Shown one piece after another: positions 7,181-14,707 of a stretch of DNA of 29,018 nt (position 1 is the first letter of the stretch; each line of letters begins with the position of its first letter). Origin of the DNA: Geobacter sp. (GTDB lineage: Bacteria > Desulfobacterota > Desulfuromonadia > Geobacterales > Geobacteraceae); assembly GCA_003499925.1 (NCBI GenBank), contig DNRQ01000020.1, forward strand, positions 17,548-46,565, written 5' to 3'. The notes under the pieces were generated by a model, which had not been told where the DNA came from, did not search any database, and saw only the letters and a list, made by a program, of their open reading frames with translations. Both the position numbers and the translations under genes were made by a program.

Positions 7181-8491
7181 TCAGGGAGAGGTGGTAGATT
7201 CCCAGTGAGCCCGCTGGCGCGGCGCGCGCGGTTTGTTGGAGGCGCTGCGCCCTTTTTTTTGCCGGTACATGCTCTGATCCGCCATGCGCCAGGCGGCCAC
7301 CAACTCCTCGCTGCTGTTCGCGGTTGCGGCACCGATGGAGAGGCTCAGGGGATTGTCGCCGTTCTCGGCGTTGCTTGAGGCGAGCGCCTGCTGAAGTCGC
7401 TCCATCGCCTCGACCAGTGCTGACTCGTCCGTATTGGGAAGGAGCGCAGCAAACTCGTCGCCGCCTATGCGTGCGGCGACGTCGTCACCCCGGAAGGCTC
7501 CCCTGAAGACCTCTGCCGCGTGTCTCAGCAAGTCGTCCCCCGCCGCGTGTCCCAGCTGATCGTTGGTTTCCTTCAGCCGGTCCACGTCAGCCATCACGAT
7601 GCTGACCGGAAATTTCCTTCCCTTTCTCAGCCGCTCCAGTTCCTCATCGAAGTAGGCACGGTTGTAGATGCCGGTCAGCATGTCGTGCGTGCTCAGGTAA
7701 CGCAGCTTGGTCTCGGAGCGCTTGCGCTCGGAGATGTCGAGCAGCGCACCGACCACACCGCCGGCCGAGTTGTCCGAGTTGCTGAAAACCGCGCTGTAGA
7801 AGATCACGTCGCGCCTCTCGCCGTCGGCACAGGCGATCGATCCCTCGAAGCTGCGCGGCCCCGTGCCGGGCTGGACCGCCTCCTCCCCGCGCGTGTACAG
7901 CGCTGCCAGGTCCGGCGGCAGCAGGTCATAGACGTTCTTGTTCAGGATCTCCCCTCTTTTCAGGCCGATCTGTTCCTCGAAAGCCTTGTTGCAGCCGAGG
8001 TAGATGCCGTTCGGGTCGTTGTAGAAAATCGGAGTGGGGAGCGTGTCTATCAGCACCTGGATGAAATCGAGCTTGTCCCTCAACTCCTTTTCCGCGCGAT
8101 GGTGCTCCTGGCGCATGGCTGCCTCGGCGATCTCCCTTTTGATCGCCGGCACCAGACGCGACAGGTTTCCCTTGAGCAGGAAGTCATCTGCGCCGGCACG
8201 CATCGCCTCGGCTGCGGCCTCCTCGCCGACCCTGCCGGAGATCATCAGGAAAGGCCTGTCGAGCCCCTTTTGCCTGAGAATCTGCAGCGCCTGCAATCCG
8301 CTGAAGCCGGGCATGGCGTAGTCACAGATGACGACGTCCCAGGGAGCGCAGTCGAGGGCCTCGCGCATCGCTTCAGGAGTGTCCACGCGCTGGAACTGGA
8401 CGTCGTACCCTCCGTGCTCAAGCTCCATCGCGATGAGCTGTGCGTCGTCCGGCGCATCCTCGACTATCAACACCCTGAGCAGATTTTCCAT
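7181..8491 (-). CDS. Response regulator with PAS and GGDEF domains (diguanylate cyclase)
   Basis: The predicted reaction is 2 GTP to cyclic di-GMP, controlled by phosphorylation. The receiver domain covers residues 1-125, with acidic pocket Glu11/Asp12, phosphoacceptor Asp57 (ICDYAMPG) and Lys107. A PAS domain follows at about 140-255, with the usual NKAFEEQIGLKRGEIL and DISERK ends. The GGDEF domain is at about 262-420. The active-site motif is intact (GGDEF, 343-347). The inhibitory I-site RxxD is intact too (Arg334-Asp337, five residues upstream), so product inhibition is expected. TGGAG lies seven bases before the ATG at 8491. A possible promoter is at 8534-8561. No cognate kinase lies in the window. 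Confidence 0.93.
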   Translation of the reverse strand: MENLLRVLIVEDAPDDAQLIAMELEHGGYDVQFQRVDTPEAMREALDCAPWDVVICDYAMPGFSGLQALQILRQKGLDRPFLMISGRVGEEAAAEAMRAGADDFLLKGNLSRLVPAIKREIAEAAMRQEHHRAEKELRDKLDFIQVLIDTLPTPIFYNDPNGIYLGCNKAFEEQIGLKRGEILNKNVYDLLPPDLAALYTRGEEAVQPGTGPRSFEGSIACADGERRDVIFYSAVFSNSDNSAGGVVGALLDISERKRSETKLRYLSTHDMLTGIYNRAYFDEELERLRKGRKFPVSIVMADVDRLKETNDQLGHAAGDDLLRHAAEVFRGAFRGDDVAARIGGDEFAALLPNTDESALVEAMERLQQALASSNAENGDNPLSLSIGAATANSSEELVAAWRMADQSMYRQKKGRSASNKPRAPRQRAHWESTTSP

Positions 8492-8845
8492 TCAGCTTCT
8501 CCACGAATGCCGGCTGCGCAAATGCACTCGACAATTGTAATTGATCAAGGTCCAATGGCAAACGGGCCGGCCGAAATACGGACACCGGGTTCTCCACCCG
8601 GAGCTCTTTCCCGATGATTCGGGCAGTTCCGGCTGTGCCGGTGACTACGGCCCGGCAAGCCGGTTCTGCTGCAGTGGCCGCAGAAGGGAGGGCCGGGGGT
8701 GTGGTTCGCGTGCAAAAGTTACAACCTTATCATGGACGAAAAATAATGCAACGGGGAGGGCCGGCGGCGGGCCGCTGACGCCCCGCTTGGCATCGAGCAG
8801 CCTTGCCGGCAGCTATCGGAAAGCAAGGCCCTGCCTGGCAGCGGT
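8492..8845. other. Intergenic region between sucD and the diguanylate cyclase gene
   Basis: Both flanking genes are on the minus strand. Apart from the promoter candidate at 8534-8561, this 354-base gap holds GC-rich sequence without a convincing reading frame. An imperfect G/C-rich inverted repeat around 8755-8785 could end the sucCD transcript, but I cannot draw a clean terminator. Confidence 0.4.
8534..8561 (-). promoter_or_regulatory. Possible promoter of the REC-PAS-GGDEF gene
   Basis: On the minus strand TTGCCA (8556-8561) and TACAAT (8534-8539) are 16 bases apart, about 45 bases before the start codon at 8491. Confidence 0.4.
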
Positions 8846-9778
8846 TCAGAGATCTGCCGATAATGCGACCACCGGTAGCGGCGAACGGCCGGTCGCCCGA
8901 TTCTCCGCTCCCCGCATCAACTGCAGCACGGTTTCGCCCATCCCGGTCGGACTCGGCGCCACCGCGACGCCGCACTCCTTGAGGGCCCGGATCTTCTCCT
9001 CGGCTCTCCCTTTTCCCCCGGTGATGATGGCGCCGGCATGCCCCATCCTCCGTCCGGTCGGGGCCGTCGCGCCTGCTATGAAGGCTGCCACCGGTTTGCT
9101 CATGTTCCCCTTGATCCAGTAGGCCGCCTCCTCCTCGCCCCCCCCGCCGATCTCGCCGATCAAGAAGACGCCGTCGGTGTCGGGATCCTCATTGAAGAGC
9201 TTGAGCACGTCGATGAAGTTCATGCCGATGATCGGGTCTCCGCCGATGCCGACGCAGGTCGACTGGCCGAGCCCGGCGTCGGTTAGCTGCTTGACCGCCT
9301 CATAGGTGAGGGTGCCGCTTCTGGAAACCACGCCGATCCTTCCCGGCAGGTGGATGTACCCCGGCATGATCCCGACCTTGCACTCCCCTGGGGTGATCAC
9401 TCCCGGACAGTTGGGGCCGACCAGCCTGGTGGCGCTTTTCTCCTGCACCTGGCGGACGAGCACCATGTCCCTGACCGGGATCCCCTCCGTGATGCAGACG
9501 GCGAGTTCGAGCTGCGCGTCGCACGCCTCCAGTATGGCGTCGGCGGCCCCTGGAGGCGGCACGAAGATCATCGAGACGTTGGCGCTCGTGTAGCGGATCG
9601 CCTCCTGCACCGTATTGAACACCGGTATCCCCTCGATGTGGATGCCACCCTTGCCGGGAGTCACCCCCGCCACCACCTTGGTGCCGTATTCCCTGCACTG
9701 CCGGGTATGGAAGAGCCCGCTCCTGCCGGTGATCCCCTGAACCACGACCCGTGACTCGCTGTTTAAAAGTATCGACAT
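8846..9778 (-). CDS. sucD: Succinyl-CoA synthetase (ADP/GDP-forming), alpha subunit
   Basis: The enzyme interconverts succinyl-CoA plus ADP and phosphate with succinate, CoA and ATP, in the citric acid cycle. This alpha subunit binds CoA and carries the phosphohistidine. Visible motifs are QGITGRSG (CoA/nucleotide binding), GGTPGKGG-like VTPGKGGIHI, the LVGPNCPGVITP segment, GIGGDPIIG, and MGHAGAIITGGKG, whose His is the active-site residue. The start at 9778 is chosen because CAGGAG lies six bases before it and the protein then begins MSILLNSESRVVVQG as in the family; the upstream extension to 9850 is not needed. At 311 aa it is slightly longer than the roughly 290-aa norm, from an extra C-terminal tail. 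It follows sucC by 72 bases. Confidence 0.95.
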   Translation of the reverse strand: MSILLNSESRVVVQGITGRSGLFHTRQCREYGTKVVAGVTPGKGGIHIEGIPVFNTVQEAIRYTSANVSMIFVPPPGAADAILEACDAQLELAVCITEGIPVRDMVLVRQVQEKSATRLVGPNCPGVITPGECKVGIMPGYIHLPGRIGVVSRSGTLTYEAVKQLTDAGLGQSTCVGIGGDPIIGMNFIDVLKLFNEDPDTDGVFLIGEIGGGGEEEAAYWIKGNMSKPVAAFIAGATAPTGRRMGHAGAIITGGKGRAEEKIRALKECGVAVAPSPTGMGETVLQLMRGAENRATGRSPLPVVALSADL

Positions 9779-9850
9779 GTTGACTCCTGAAGGAGCATCC
9801 GACCTCTGATCGGTATCCCCGCAAACCGCCGACCGTGTCGAACCGTGCAA

Positions 9851-11011
9851 CTACGCCTGCAGCATGGCGACGATCCTGGCAGCGCCGTCGCCCAGGTTGT
9901 CCGCTGACTGCACGTTGAGCCCGGAGTCGGCCAGAAGCCTCCTTCCTTCCTCGACCTCGCTTCCGTCCATGCGGACCACGATGGGGAGCGTGCAGTTCAT
10001 TTCGGCGGCCGCCTCGATGATCCCCTGCGCGATCACGTCGCAGCGCATGATCCCGCCGAAGATGTTGACGAATACCCCGTGCGCGTCGCTGTCCTCCAGG
10101 ATGATCTTGAATGCCTCTGCCACCTTCTCCCGGCTCGCGCCGCCTCCCACGTCCAGAAAGTTCGCCGGCTCGCCGCCGTACTCCTTCAGCACGTCGAGGG
10201 TCGCCATGGCGAGCCCGGCCCCGTTCACCATGCAGCCGATGTTGCCGTCCAGCTTGATGTAGGAGAGATCGTACTTGCCGGCATTGATCTCGAGCGTCTC
10301 CAGCTGCGAGTAGTCCATCATGTCGGGGTAGTCCCGGTGCCTGAAAATGGCGTTGTCGTCGAAGCTGATCTTGGCATCCATGGCAAGAAGCCACCCGGTG
10401 CGCGTCACCACGAGCGGGTTGATCTCGACCAGGAAACAGTCCTTTTCCAGGCAGAGCCGGTACAGGTTCAGCATCAGGAGCACGCAGTCCTCGCAGATGC
10501 TCCCGGTGAGTCCGATCCTTAGCGCGAGCTTTCTGGCCTGGTAGGGACGCAGCCCCGTGGCCGGGTCGATGTTCAACATGTGGATCTTGTCCGGGGTGCG
10601 TTGCGCCACCTCCTCGATTTCCATCCCCCCCTCGGCGCAGGCGATCAGGCAGTAGCGGGAGCTGGTGCGGTCGAGGGTGATGGAGAGGTAGAACTCGCGT
10701 GCGATCTCCACAGCCTCCTCCACGAGTATCCTGCGCACCTTGAGCCCCTCAGGCCCCGTCTGCGGCGTGACCAGCCTTTTTCCGAACAGCTCCTTGCCAA
10801 ATTCCTGCGCCTGCTCAGGGTGGTGCACCAGCTTGACACCGCCGGCCTTGCCGCGCCCCCCCGCATGGATCTGTGCCTTCACCACGCAGTGCCCCCCCAG
10901 CTCCTTGGCGCAGCGCTCCACCTGGTCCGAGGTCAGTGCCACCCGGCCGCGCGGCACCGGGATCGAGTAGGCCGCCAGGATCTCCTTGGCCTGATACTCA
11001 TGAATGTTCAT
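9851..11011 (-). CDS. sucC: Succinyl-CoA synthetase (ADP-forming), beta subunit
   Basis: This is the partner of the alpha subunit encoded downstream. The beta subunit has the ATP-grasp fold and binds the nucleotide and succinate. It begins MNIHEYQAKEILAAY as in typical SucC. Further motifs are VKAQIHAGGRGKAGGVKL (nucleotide binding), LVEEAVEIAREFYLSI, FLVEINPLVVT (Mg-binding Glu and Asn), and GNIGCMVNGAGLAMATLD with FVNIFGGIMRCD in the C-terminal ligase domain. At 386 aa it matches the usual 385-390. GGAG lies about nine bases before ATG 11011. Many organisms place sucC-sucD by other citric acid cycle genes, but here they stand as a pair. Confidence 0.96.
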   Translation of the reverse strand: MNIHEYQAKEILAAYSIPVPRGRVALTSDQVERCAKELGGHCVVKAQIHAGGRGKAGGVKLVHHPEQAQEFGKELFGKRLVTPQTGPEGLKVRRILVEEAVEIAREFYLSITLDRTSSRYCLIACAEGGMEIEEVAQRTPDKIHMLNIDPATGLRPYQARKLALRIGLTGSICEDCVLLMLNLYRLCLEKDCFLVEINPLVVTRTGWLLAMDAKISFDDNAIFRHRDYPDMMDYSQLETLEINAGKYDLSYIKLDGNIGCMVNGAGLAMATLDVLKEYGGEPANFLDVGGGASREKVAEAFKIILEDSDAHGVFVNIFGGIMRCDVIAQGIIEAAAEMNCTLPIVVRMDGSEVEEGRRLLADSGLNVQSADNLGDGAARIVAMLQA

Positions 11012-11218
11012 GGTGTACGCTCCAACAGTGAGATTTTGAAAAAGTATAGCAGGGAAGGGGGATTACGCAATTGTTGCGGACCGCATGTATGCTCGGTGGT
11101 GTGGCGATGGAGGATAGGTGATGTGGCTATTTGCTCATGTTAGTTGTTGTCAGCCAAGCTGTCGTCATGCCTGTTTCAACGTGTTGAATTTGTTGTACGG
11201 TTCTCGTCCGGAGATGCA

Positions 11219-12298
11219 TTACCCCAGTAATCGGTCACGGTCCTCATTGATGTCTGTTTTGAAAACTTTGCGCAACCCTTCCAGAATCGGCAGGTTATGC
11301 TGTGCCTCCCACTTCACCCCAATCCCCGGCGCAACCCCTTGCTCTCCCCATGGCTGAATCCGCACGATATCGGTAACAATGGTTATGCCAAGGGTTGGCA
11401 TACATACTGTCAGAATATTACCCGTAGCCATCCCCCACGTACTGTTCATCACGATAAAGGCGCCTCCCCAGGATATGTTCATGGTAAAGGTTTGGTACTC
11501 CAGCCCATCGCTTTTCCTGATCTGAACCGGTATGAAGCTGTTATGGCGTTTGTATGCGCGCAGTTGCCTGGGCAGAAACGTCGAACAGATTTTTTCCAGG
11601 TGGACTGTTAAGCTCTGACCACGATCCTTCTGTTTCATAATGATCGGTACGATGAGATCCCCGCTTGTCTTCACGCGGACGAGCGGGTAGATGTTTTGCA
11701 GGGAAAATACGGCCATCCGCTCATCATCCTTGGCTTTAACGATGGTAGGAACATCTGCGATAACGGCGCTGAAGGGCCCGGTTACGGCCACTTGTTCTGC
11801 TTCCCTGAACGTTGTGCACTCCGTCAGCGAAATAGCCTCACTGCTCAAGGCCTTCATGATCCTGTCCCGCGTTTTTGGATCTCCTGAAACCACCAGCACA
11901 TGGTGTCTTACCGAAACGATGCCGCTCAGCAGGTGATGCCGCTCAAAAAGACGTTTGATAAGATTAGCCGAGCATGGCTTCGAGATAAAGTCATCCGCTC
12001 CGCTGATGTCATCAATCAACTGGGGAGACTCGTATGCGGTGATAATAAAGACACAGCTCTTATGGCTGGTTGTCTCCTCGGTCTTGCGAATCTCGGCCAG
12101 TACTTGATTGCCATCCAGGACCGGCATATGCACGTCAAGGCAGATAAGGTCATAGGGCATTCCGGCTTCATGGGCAGCATGAAATTTGTCAAGTGCTTCG
12201 CCGCCGTCACAGGCGCTTTCACAGACGCCATATTCCTCCAGAAATGAAAGGAGGATTTCGCGCCCCAAATAATCGTCATCAACAACCAGAATCCTCAT
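11219..12298 (-). CDS. Response regulator with PilZ (cyclic-di-GMP binding) domain
   Basis: The receiver domain spans residues 1-120, with Asp7-Asp9, phosphoacceptor Asp55 (ICLDVHMP) and Lys107. A second receiver-like segment (about 132-230) starts HHVLVVSGDPKTRDRIMKAL but lacks a normal acidic pocket, so it looks like a degenerate receiver. The C-terminal PilZ domain begins at about 245. It has both ligand signatures: RxxxR (Arg247-Arg251) and NxSxxG (Asn274-Gly279, NISWGG). Binding of cyclic di-GMP is therefore likely, which links it to the diguanylate cyclase at 7181. AAGGG eight bases before ATG 12298 supports the start. The small gene at 12362 lies 63 bases upstream and may share its transcript. 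Targets could be motility or surface structures; none is shown here. Confidence 0.88.
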   Translation of the reverse strand: MRILVVDDDYLGREILLSFLEEYGVCESACDGGEALDKFHAAHEAGMPYDLICLDVHMPVLDGNQVLAEIRKTEETTSHKSCVFIITAYESPQLIDDISGADDFISKPCSANLIKRLFERHHLLSGIVSVRHHVLVVSGDPKTRDRIMKALSSEAISLTECTTFREAEQVAVTGPFSAVIADVPTIVKAKDDERMAVFSLQNIYPLVRVKTSGDLIVPIIMKQKDRGQSLTVHLEKICSTFLPRQLRAYKRHNSFIPVQIRKSDGLEYQTFTMNISWGGAFIVMNSTWGMATGNILTVCMPTLGITIVTDIVRIQPWGEQGVAPGIGVKWEAQHNLPILEGLRKVFKTDINEDRDRLLG

Positions 12299-12361
12299 TT
12301 ATTTCCCTTGCTTGTTGTTAACCGAAATATTTTTTTGCAGCCATGTCTCAGCATTTGTTGT

Positions 12362-12724
12362 CTAGGCGCTTGGCACATGCTCTGCTACGCCAACTACCAT
12401 CAGATAGAGGCGGGTGTCTATGGAGTATTCATCGCCGGGCTTTGTGGTCAATAAAACAACCTTCTCAAGTATTTCCCTGGCCAGATCTTTTTCCTGTGTT
12501 GAACGTGGTGCGAGGTTTTTGGCAAATACCATTATTTTTATGTCCGAACCAACATCACGGGTGCTAGCCTGGGAAAACTCCAACGACACCTGTTCCGGTT
12601 TGACTATTGCCAGTTTTCCACCCGGCAATTCCAGTGCGTCTGCAATGATGCCCGGCAATGCCATCGCCAGATTATCCAGCACGCTGCTCTTAACATGTGC
12701 TTTGTGTACGATCGTAGCGTTCAT
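12362..12724 (-). CDS. Conserved small protein of unknown function
   Basis: This 120-aa soluble protein starts MNATIVHKAHVKSSVLDNLA and has a strong ribosome site (GGGAGG, five bases before ATG). It alternates beta-like and helical segments (KIMVFAKNLAP, EKDLAREILEKVVLL, TRLYLMVVGVAEH), faintly like small trimeric tautomerase-fold proteins. The N-terminal proline that those enzymes need is missing, so that function is not claimed. It lies just upstream of the REC-PilZ gene on the same strand, and a terminator-like hairpin (12821-12858) lies behind it. It is probably real; the function is unknown. Confidence 0.6.
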   Translation of the reverse strand: MNATIVHKAHVKSSVLDNLAMALPGIIADALELPGGKLAIVKPEQVSLEFSQASTRDVGSDIKIMVFAKNLAPRSTQEKDLAREILEKVVLLTTKPGDEYSIDTRLYLMVVGVAEHVPSA

Positions 12725-12820
12725 AGATCCTCCCTTATTCTGTTATTTCACCTGAAAAGTGTACCAGACAATAAAATATTTTCCGCCTGTTTAAAGCTTG
12801 ATGCAAAATAACACTCCGAA

Positions 12821-12858
12821 ACATTCAAGGGCACGCAGGATTGCATGCCCTTGAATGT
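12821..12858 (-). terminator. Probable terminator of the His-rich protein gene
   Basis: ACATTCAAGGGCA (12821-12833) pairs perfectly with TGCCCTTGAATGT (12846-12858) over 13 bp. It lies 23 bases past the stop of the minus-strand gene at 12881. Only a short T-run follows on that strand. Confidence 0.6.
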
Positions 12859-12880
12859 AGAAACGGTTGAACGGCACAGC

Positions 12881-13162
12881 CTACCGGTGATGCTCATCAT
12901 GATCGTTATGGCGATCTTTTTTATGTTTTTTATTCTTGTAATGTCCTTTGTGCTTTCCATTGTCCTTCTTGCCCTCGTGGTGGTGATCTCTTTCAACAAT
13001 AACCCGTTCCCGCTCGACAACAGTCACCTGCGGAGCCGGTGCAGGGCGGCCGGAGCCGACATGGACGCTGGCGTTGGGGGTGTTGACGTCAACATTCACG
13101 GCCGCCGCAGAAAAACTTGCTGCGGCAAGAACAAGAACAAAGCTTCCGATCATTTTTTTCAT
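12881..13162 (-). CDS. Small secreted His/Lys-rich protein
   Basis: A clear signal peptide (MKKMIGSFVLVLAAASFSAAA, written here as residues 1-21) leads into a short valine-rich region. After an ERERVIVER segment the C-terminal third is almost only His, Lys, Asp, Asn and Glu, with a HHH triplet and many spaced His. The mature protein is exported to the periplasm or outside and could bind metals such as Ni, Zn or Cu, or anionic polymers; no enzyme motif is present. AAGGAG nine bases before ATG 13162 supports the start. It follows the small gene at 13208 by 45 bases on the same strand. Function is inferred from composition only. Confidence 0.65.
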   Translation of the reverse strand: MKKMIGSFVLVLAAASFSAAAVNVDVNTPNASVHVGSGRPAPAPQVTVVERERVIVERDHHHEGKKDNGKHKGHYKNKKHKKDRHNDHDEHHR

Positions 13163-13207
13163 TGGTTATGCTCCTTTTCGTCAGGTTTTGTGATCATACG
13201 ATCATTT

Positions 13208-13390
13208 TTACACAACAGAGTCATTGCTCGCCTGAATTTCTTCCCTGACCGTCATCAGCAGTTCGGCGCAAATGACGACCAGTTCCTGGCGAAGACCCTC
13301 TGCTTCCGATGAAAGCTCGATATTCACCGACTCGGCGAAATACTTGAACTTGGCGACGACATCTTCAAATTGTTCAATGGTGCAATTCAT
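13208..13390 (-). CDS. Small helical protein of unknown function
   Basis: The ATG at 13390 is chosen over the GTG at 13402 because GAGG sits seven bases before it and the GTG would overlap that ribosome site. The 60-aa product (MNCTIEQFEDVVAKFKYFAE...) is acidic, probably two helices, without Cys pairs or membrane segments. It heads a possible two-gene run with the His-rich secreted protein. The mRNA leader contains a terminator-like hairpin with six T directly before the gene, so expression may be controlled by attenuation. I do not recognise the family. Confidence 0.55.
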   Translation of the reverse strand: MNCTIEQFEDVVAKFKYFAESVNIELSSEAEGLRQELVVICAELLMTVREEIQASNDSVV

Positions 13391-13415
13391 ACGCAACCTC
13401 ACTCTTTAAGTCTAT

Positions 13416-13445
13416 AAAAAAGGCCAGCCGAATATTCGGCTAACC
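13416..13445 (-). promoter_or_regulatory. Terminator-like hairpin in mRNA leader (candidate attenuator)
   Basis: On the minus strand GGTTAGCCGAA pairs with TTCGGCTGGCC (two G-U pairs, around the 16-base palindrome 13426-13441). The T-run TTTTTT follows (A-run at 13416-13421). It lies after the promoter candidate at 13464-13492 and only 25 bases before ATG 13390, so it could end transcription before the gene unless it is opened. Confidence 0.5.
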
Positions 13446-13463
13446 TGTTTTTGTACAGTGCCA

Positions 13464-13492
13464 TTTATAAACGAACTCAGAACTTATTTCAA
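13464..13492 (-). promoter_or_regulatory. Promoter candidate for the 13390-12881 small-gene run
   Basis: On the minus strand TTGAAA (13487-13492) and TATAAA (13464-13469) are 17 bases apart. The start site would be near 13457, leaving a leader of about 65 bases that contains the hairpin at 13416-13445. Confidence 0.5.
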
Positions 13493-13590
13493 ACGATTCC
13501 TCAAGAAAGGCACCCTGTTGGATTTGCCAGCAAGCGATTAACTCAATGAGATGCTATATGTTACACCGAATCTAAAGCATACCAGATATA

Positions 13591-13622
13591 AAAAGCCCAC
13601 CTATATATTTCGGTGGGCTTTT
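13591..13622. terminator. Bidirectional intrinsic terminator
   Basis: AAAAGCCCACC (13591-13601) pairs perfectly with GGTGGGCTTTT (13612-13622), with T-runs on either strand. It would back up termination of the minus-strand cold-shock gene. Confidence 0.8.
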
Positions 13623-13664
13623 CTATCTTTTGCGCGAAATTTAATAGTACAAAAACAGGTTATA

Positions 13665-13703
13665 CATCAAATAAGCCTCTATTTTTTAGAGGCTTATTTG
13701 ATG
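13665..13703 (-). terminator. Long hairpin after the cold-shock gene
   Basis: A 16-bp perfect stem (13665-13680 with 13688-13703) surrounds a seven-base T/A loop, six bases past the csp stop codon. It probably ends or protects the csp mRNA. Confidence 0.75.
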
Positions 13704-13708
13704 TTGTA

Positions 13709-13909
13709 TTATATCTTTCTTACGTTTTCAGCCTGTAGGCCTTTTGGACCTTTGACTACTTCAAATTCAACACTATCACCTTCTTGCAATGATTTGAAAC
13801 CATCACCAGTGATAGCGGAAAAGTGGCAGAAAACATCTTCTCCGCTCTCTTGTTCAAGAAAACCAAACCCCTTTGCGTCGTTGAACCACTTAACTTTTCC
13901 TTTTGCCAT
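13709..13909 (-). CDS. csp: Cold-shock domain protein (CspA family)
   Basis: This 66-aa single cold-shock domain binds single-stranded RNA and DNA and melts mRNA structure in the cytoplasm. It has RNP1 (KGFGFL, about residues 13-18), RNP2 (VFCHF, about 26-30) and the starting KGKVKWFNDAKG typical of the family. AAGGAG lies about 11 bases before ATG 13909. The leader carries a small GC hairpin (13938-13954), and Csp genes often have structured 5' leaders that sense temperature. Two hairpin terminators follow. Several paralogues are usual in a genome, so a specific letter name is not given. Confidence 0.96.
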   Translation of the reverse strand: MAKGKVKWFNDAKGFGFLEQESGEDVFCHFSAITGDGFKSLQEGDSVEFEVVKGPKGLQAENVRKI

Positions 13910-13937
13910 TTGCGTTCACACTCCTTATCGTTTTTTG

Positions 13938-13954
13938 CCCGGAATCGTTCCGGG
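13938..13954 (-). promoter_or_regulatory. Hairpin in the csp mRNA leader
   Basis: CCCGGAA and TTCCGGG form a perfect 7-bp stem with a three-base loop, just before the ribosome site of csp. It may modulate translation or mRNA stability. Confidence 0.4.
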
Positions 13955-14064
13955 TATTATTTAACGGTATCAAGATTACTTTCAATGTCAAGCATCCGAG
14001 CCAGCTATAAATTTTCCCGCGGAAACGTTGGTTTGTATGGCACTGCTGCCCCATCATCCGGCTT

Positions 14065-14145
14065 CGGCCACCTTCTCCTTTAGGCCCCAGAGGGTCCTCA
14101 GGGAGAAGGGAATAGCGGGAGATCAGTAGTAATCAGCAATAGAAT
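14065..14145 (+). repeat. Intergenic hairpin repeat, diverged copy 3
   Basis: CCTTCTCC and GGGAGAAGG form an inverted repeat followed by a spacer with AGTAATCAGCAAT. This is the same order of parts as copies 1 and 2, but longer and with a different stem. Confidence 0.35.
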
Positions 14146-14225
14146 TAATACAACAAATACAAAGAAATGTTTATAATGGAGCAGAAAGTTTTTTAGACCC
14201 ATCACTGGTACGCAAGGGGAATAAT

Positions 14226-14642
14226 GTGAATGAAGATGCAGCGCAGGAAATCAGGATTGAACATATACTGGGAGAAGACAACCTCAAGGTTTCTTACCAG
14301 TCACTGACGGCGTACCGTACCCACATCCAGAACAGTATTGAATTCCCCTGTGACGTGACAGGCAGAGAGGATTTTCCATGGGAAGAGATCTATATCTATG
14401 GTTCCGGCGACAAGAATGAGTATGCAGAACTGAAAAAGAGTCAACCTTCATATACCGACATCTATACGTTCATGTCCTTCGATAATCAGATTGATGACAA
14501 GAATGGGTTGATGGTGAAAGTGAAGCGGTTGTCTGATAGCAAAGAGTTTGTGCTGCCTCTGGCTGATCTGAAGGTAACGGGCACCACTTCCTCAAATCAT
14601 GAACTGGTTCATGACTACGCAGTATGGTTTGTAAACCACTGA
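14226..14642 (+). CDS. Small acidic protein, possibly CcbP-like calcium-binding
   Basis: The frame opens with GTG at 14226, preceded by AAGGGGA at seven bases; no in-frame ATG fits. The 138-aa product is acidic and soluble. The segment IEFPCDVTGREDFPWEEIYI and the later beta-strand-rich part (GLMVKVKRLSDSKEFVLPLADLKV, quoted here only as a region near residues 98-120) suggest an SH3-like small barrel, as in the cyanobacterial calcium-binding protein CcbP and its bacterial relatives. This resemblance is weak. It is the first gene of a run with the membrane protein at 14708 and the SET protein at 15268, spaced 65 bases and then overlapping. Confidence 0.55.
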   Translation: MNEDAAQEIRIEHILGEDNLKVSYQSLTAYRTHIQNSIEFPCDVTGREDFPWEEIYIYGSGDKNEYAELKKSQPSYTDIYTFMSFDNQIDDKNGLMVKVKRLSDSKEFVLPLADLKVTGTTSSNHELVHDYAVWFVNH

Positions 14643-14707
14643 TATTCCTCTGCCGGATCATTGCTTCTAGGCAGTCATAGTATAAGAATAATTCAGCAGG
14701 AGCGCCT

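Larger units (their letters stand above)
13910..14225. other. Divergent intergenic region
   Basis: This 316-base gap separates the minus-strand csp gene from a plus-strand gene run. It contains the csp leader hairpin (13938-13954), a TTGACA on the minus strand near 13985 that may be the csp -35 box, and a diverged copy of the hairpin repeat (14065-14145). No coding frame is convincing. Confidence 0.5.

Noticed and set aside
7520..8617. 365-codon plus-strand frame over the diguanylate cyclase
   Set aside because: The minus strand encodes complete receiver, PAS and GGDEF domains; this frame has no domain and no ribosome site.
9300..10394. 364-codon minus-strand frame across sucC and sucD
   Set aside because: It is out of frame with both subunits and covers their junction; rich in Arg and Gly as shadows are.
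12362..12724. Tautomerase family assignment
   Set aside because: The required N-terminal proline is missing and the resemblance is only in secondary structure pattern.
13561..13710. CRISPR-like series of hairpins near csp
   Set aside because: The palindromes differ in sequence and spacing and are better read as terminators.
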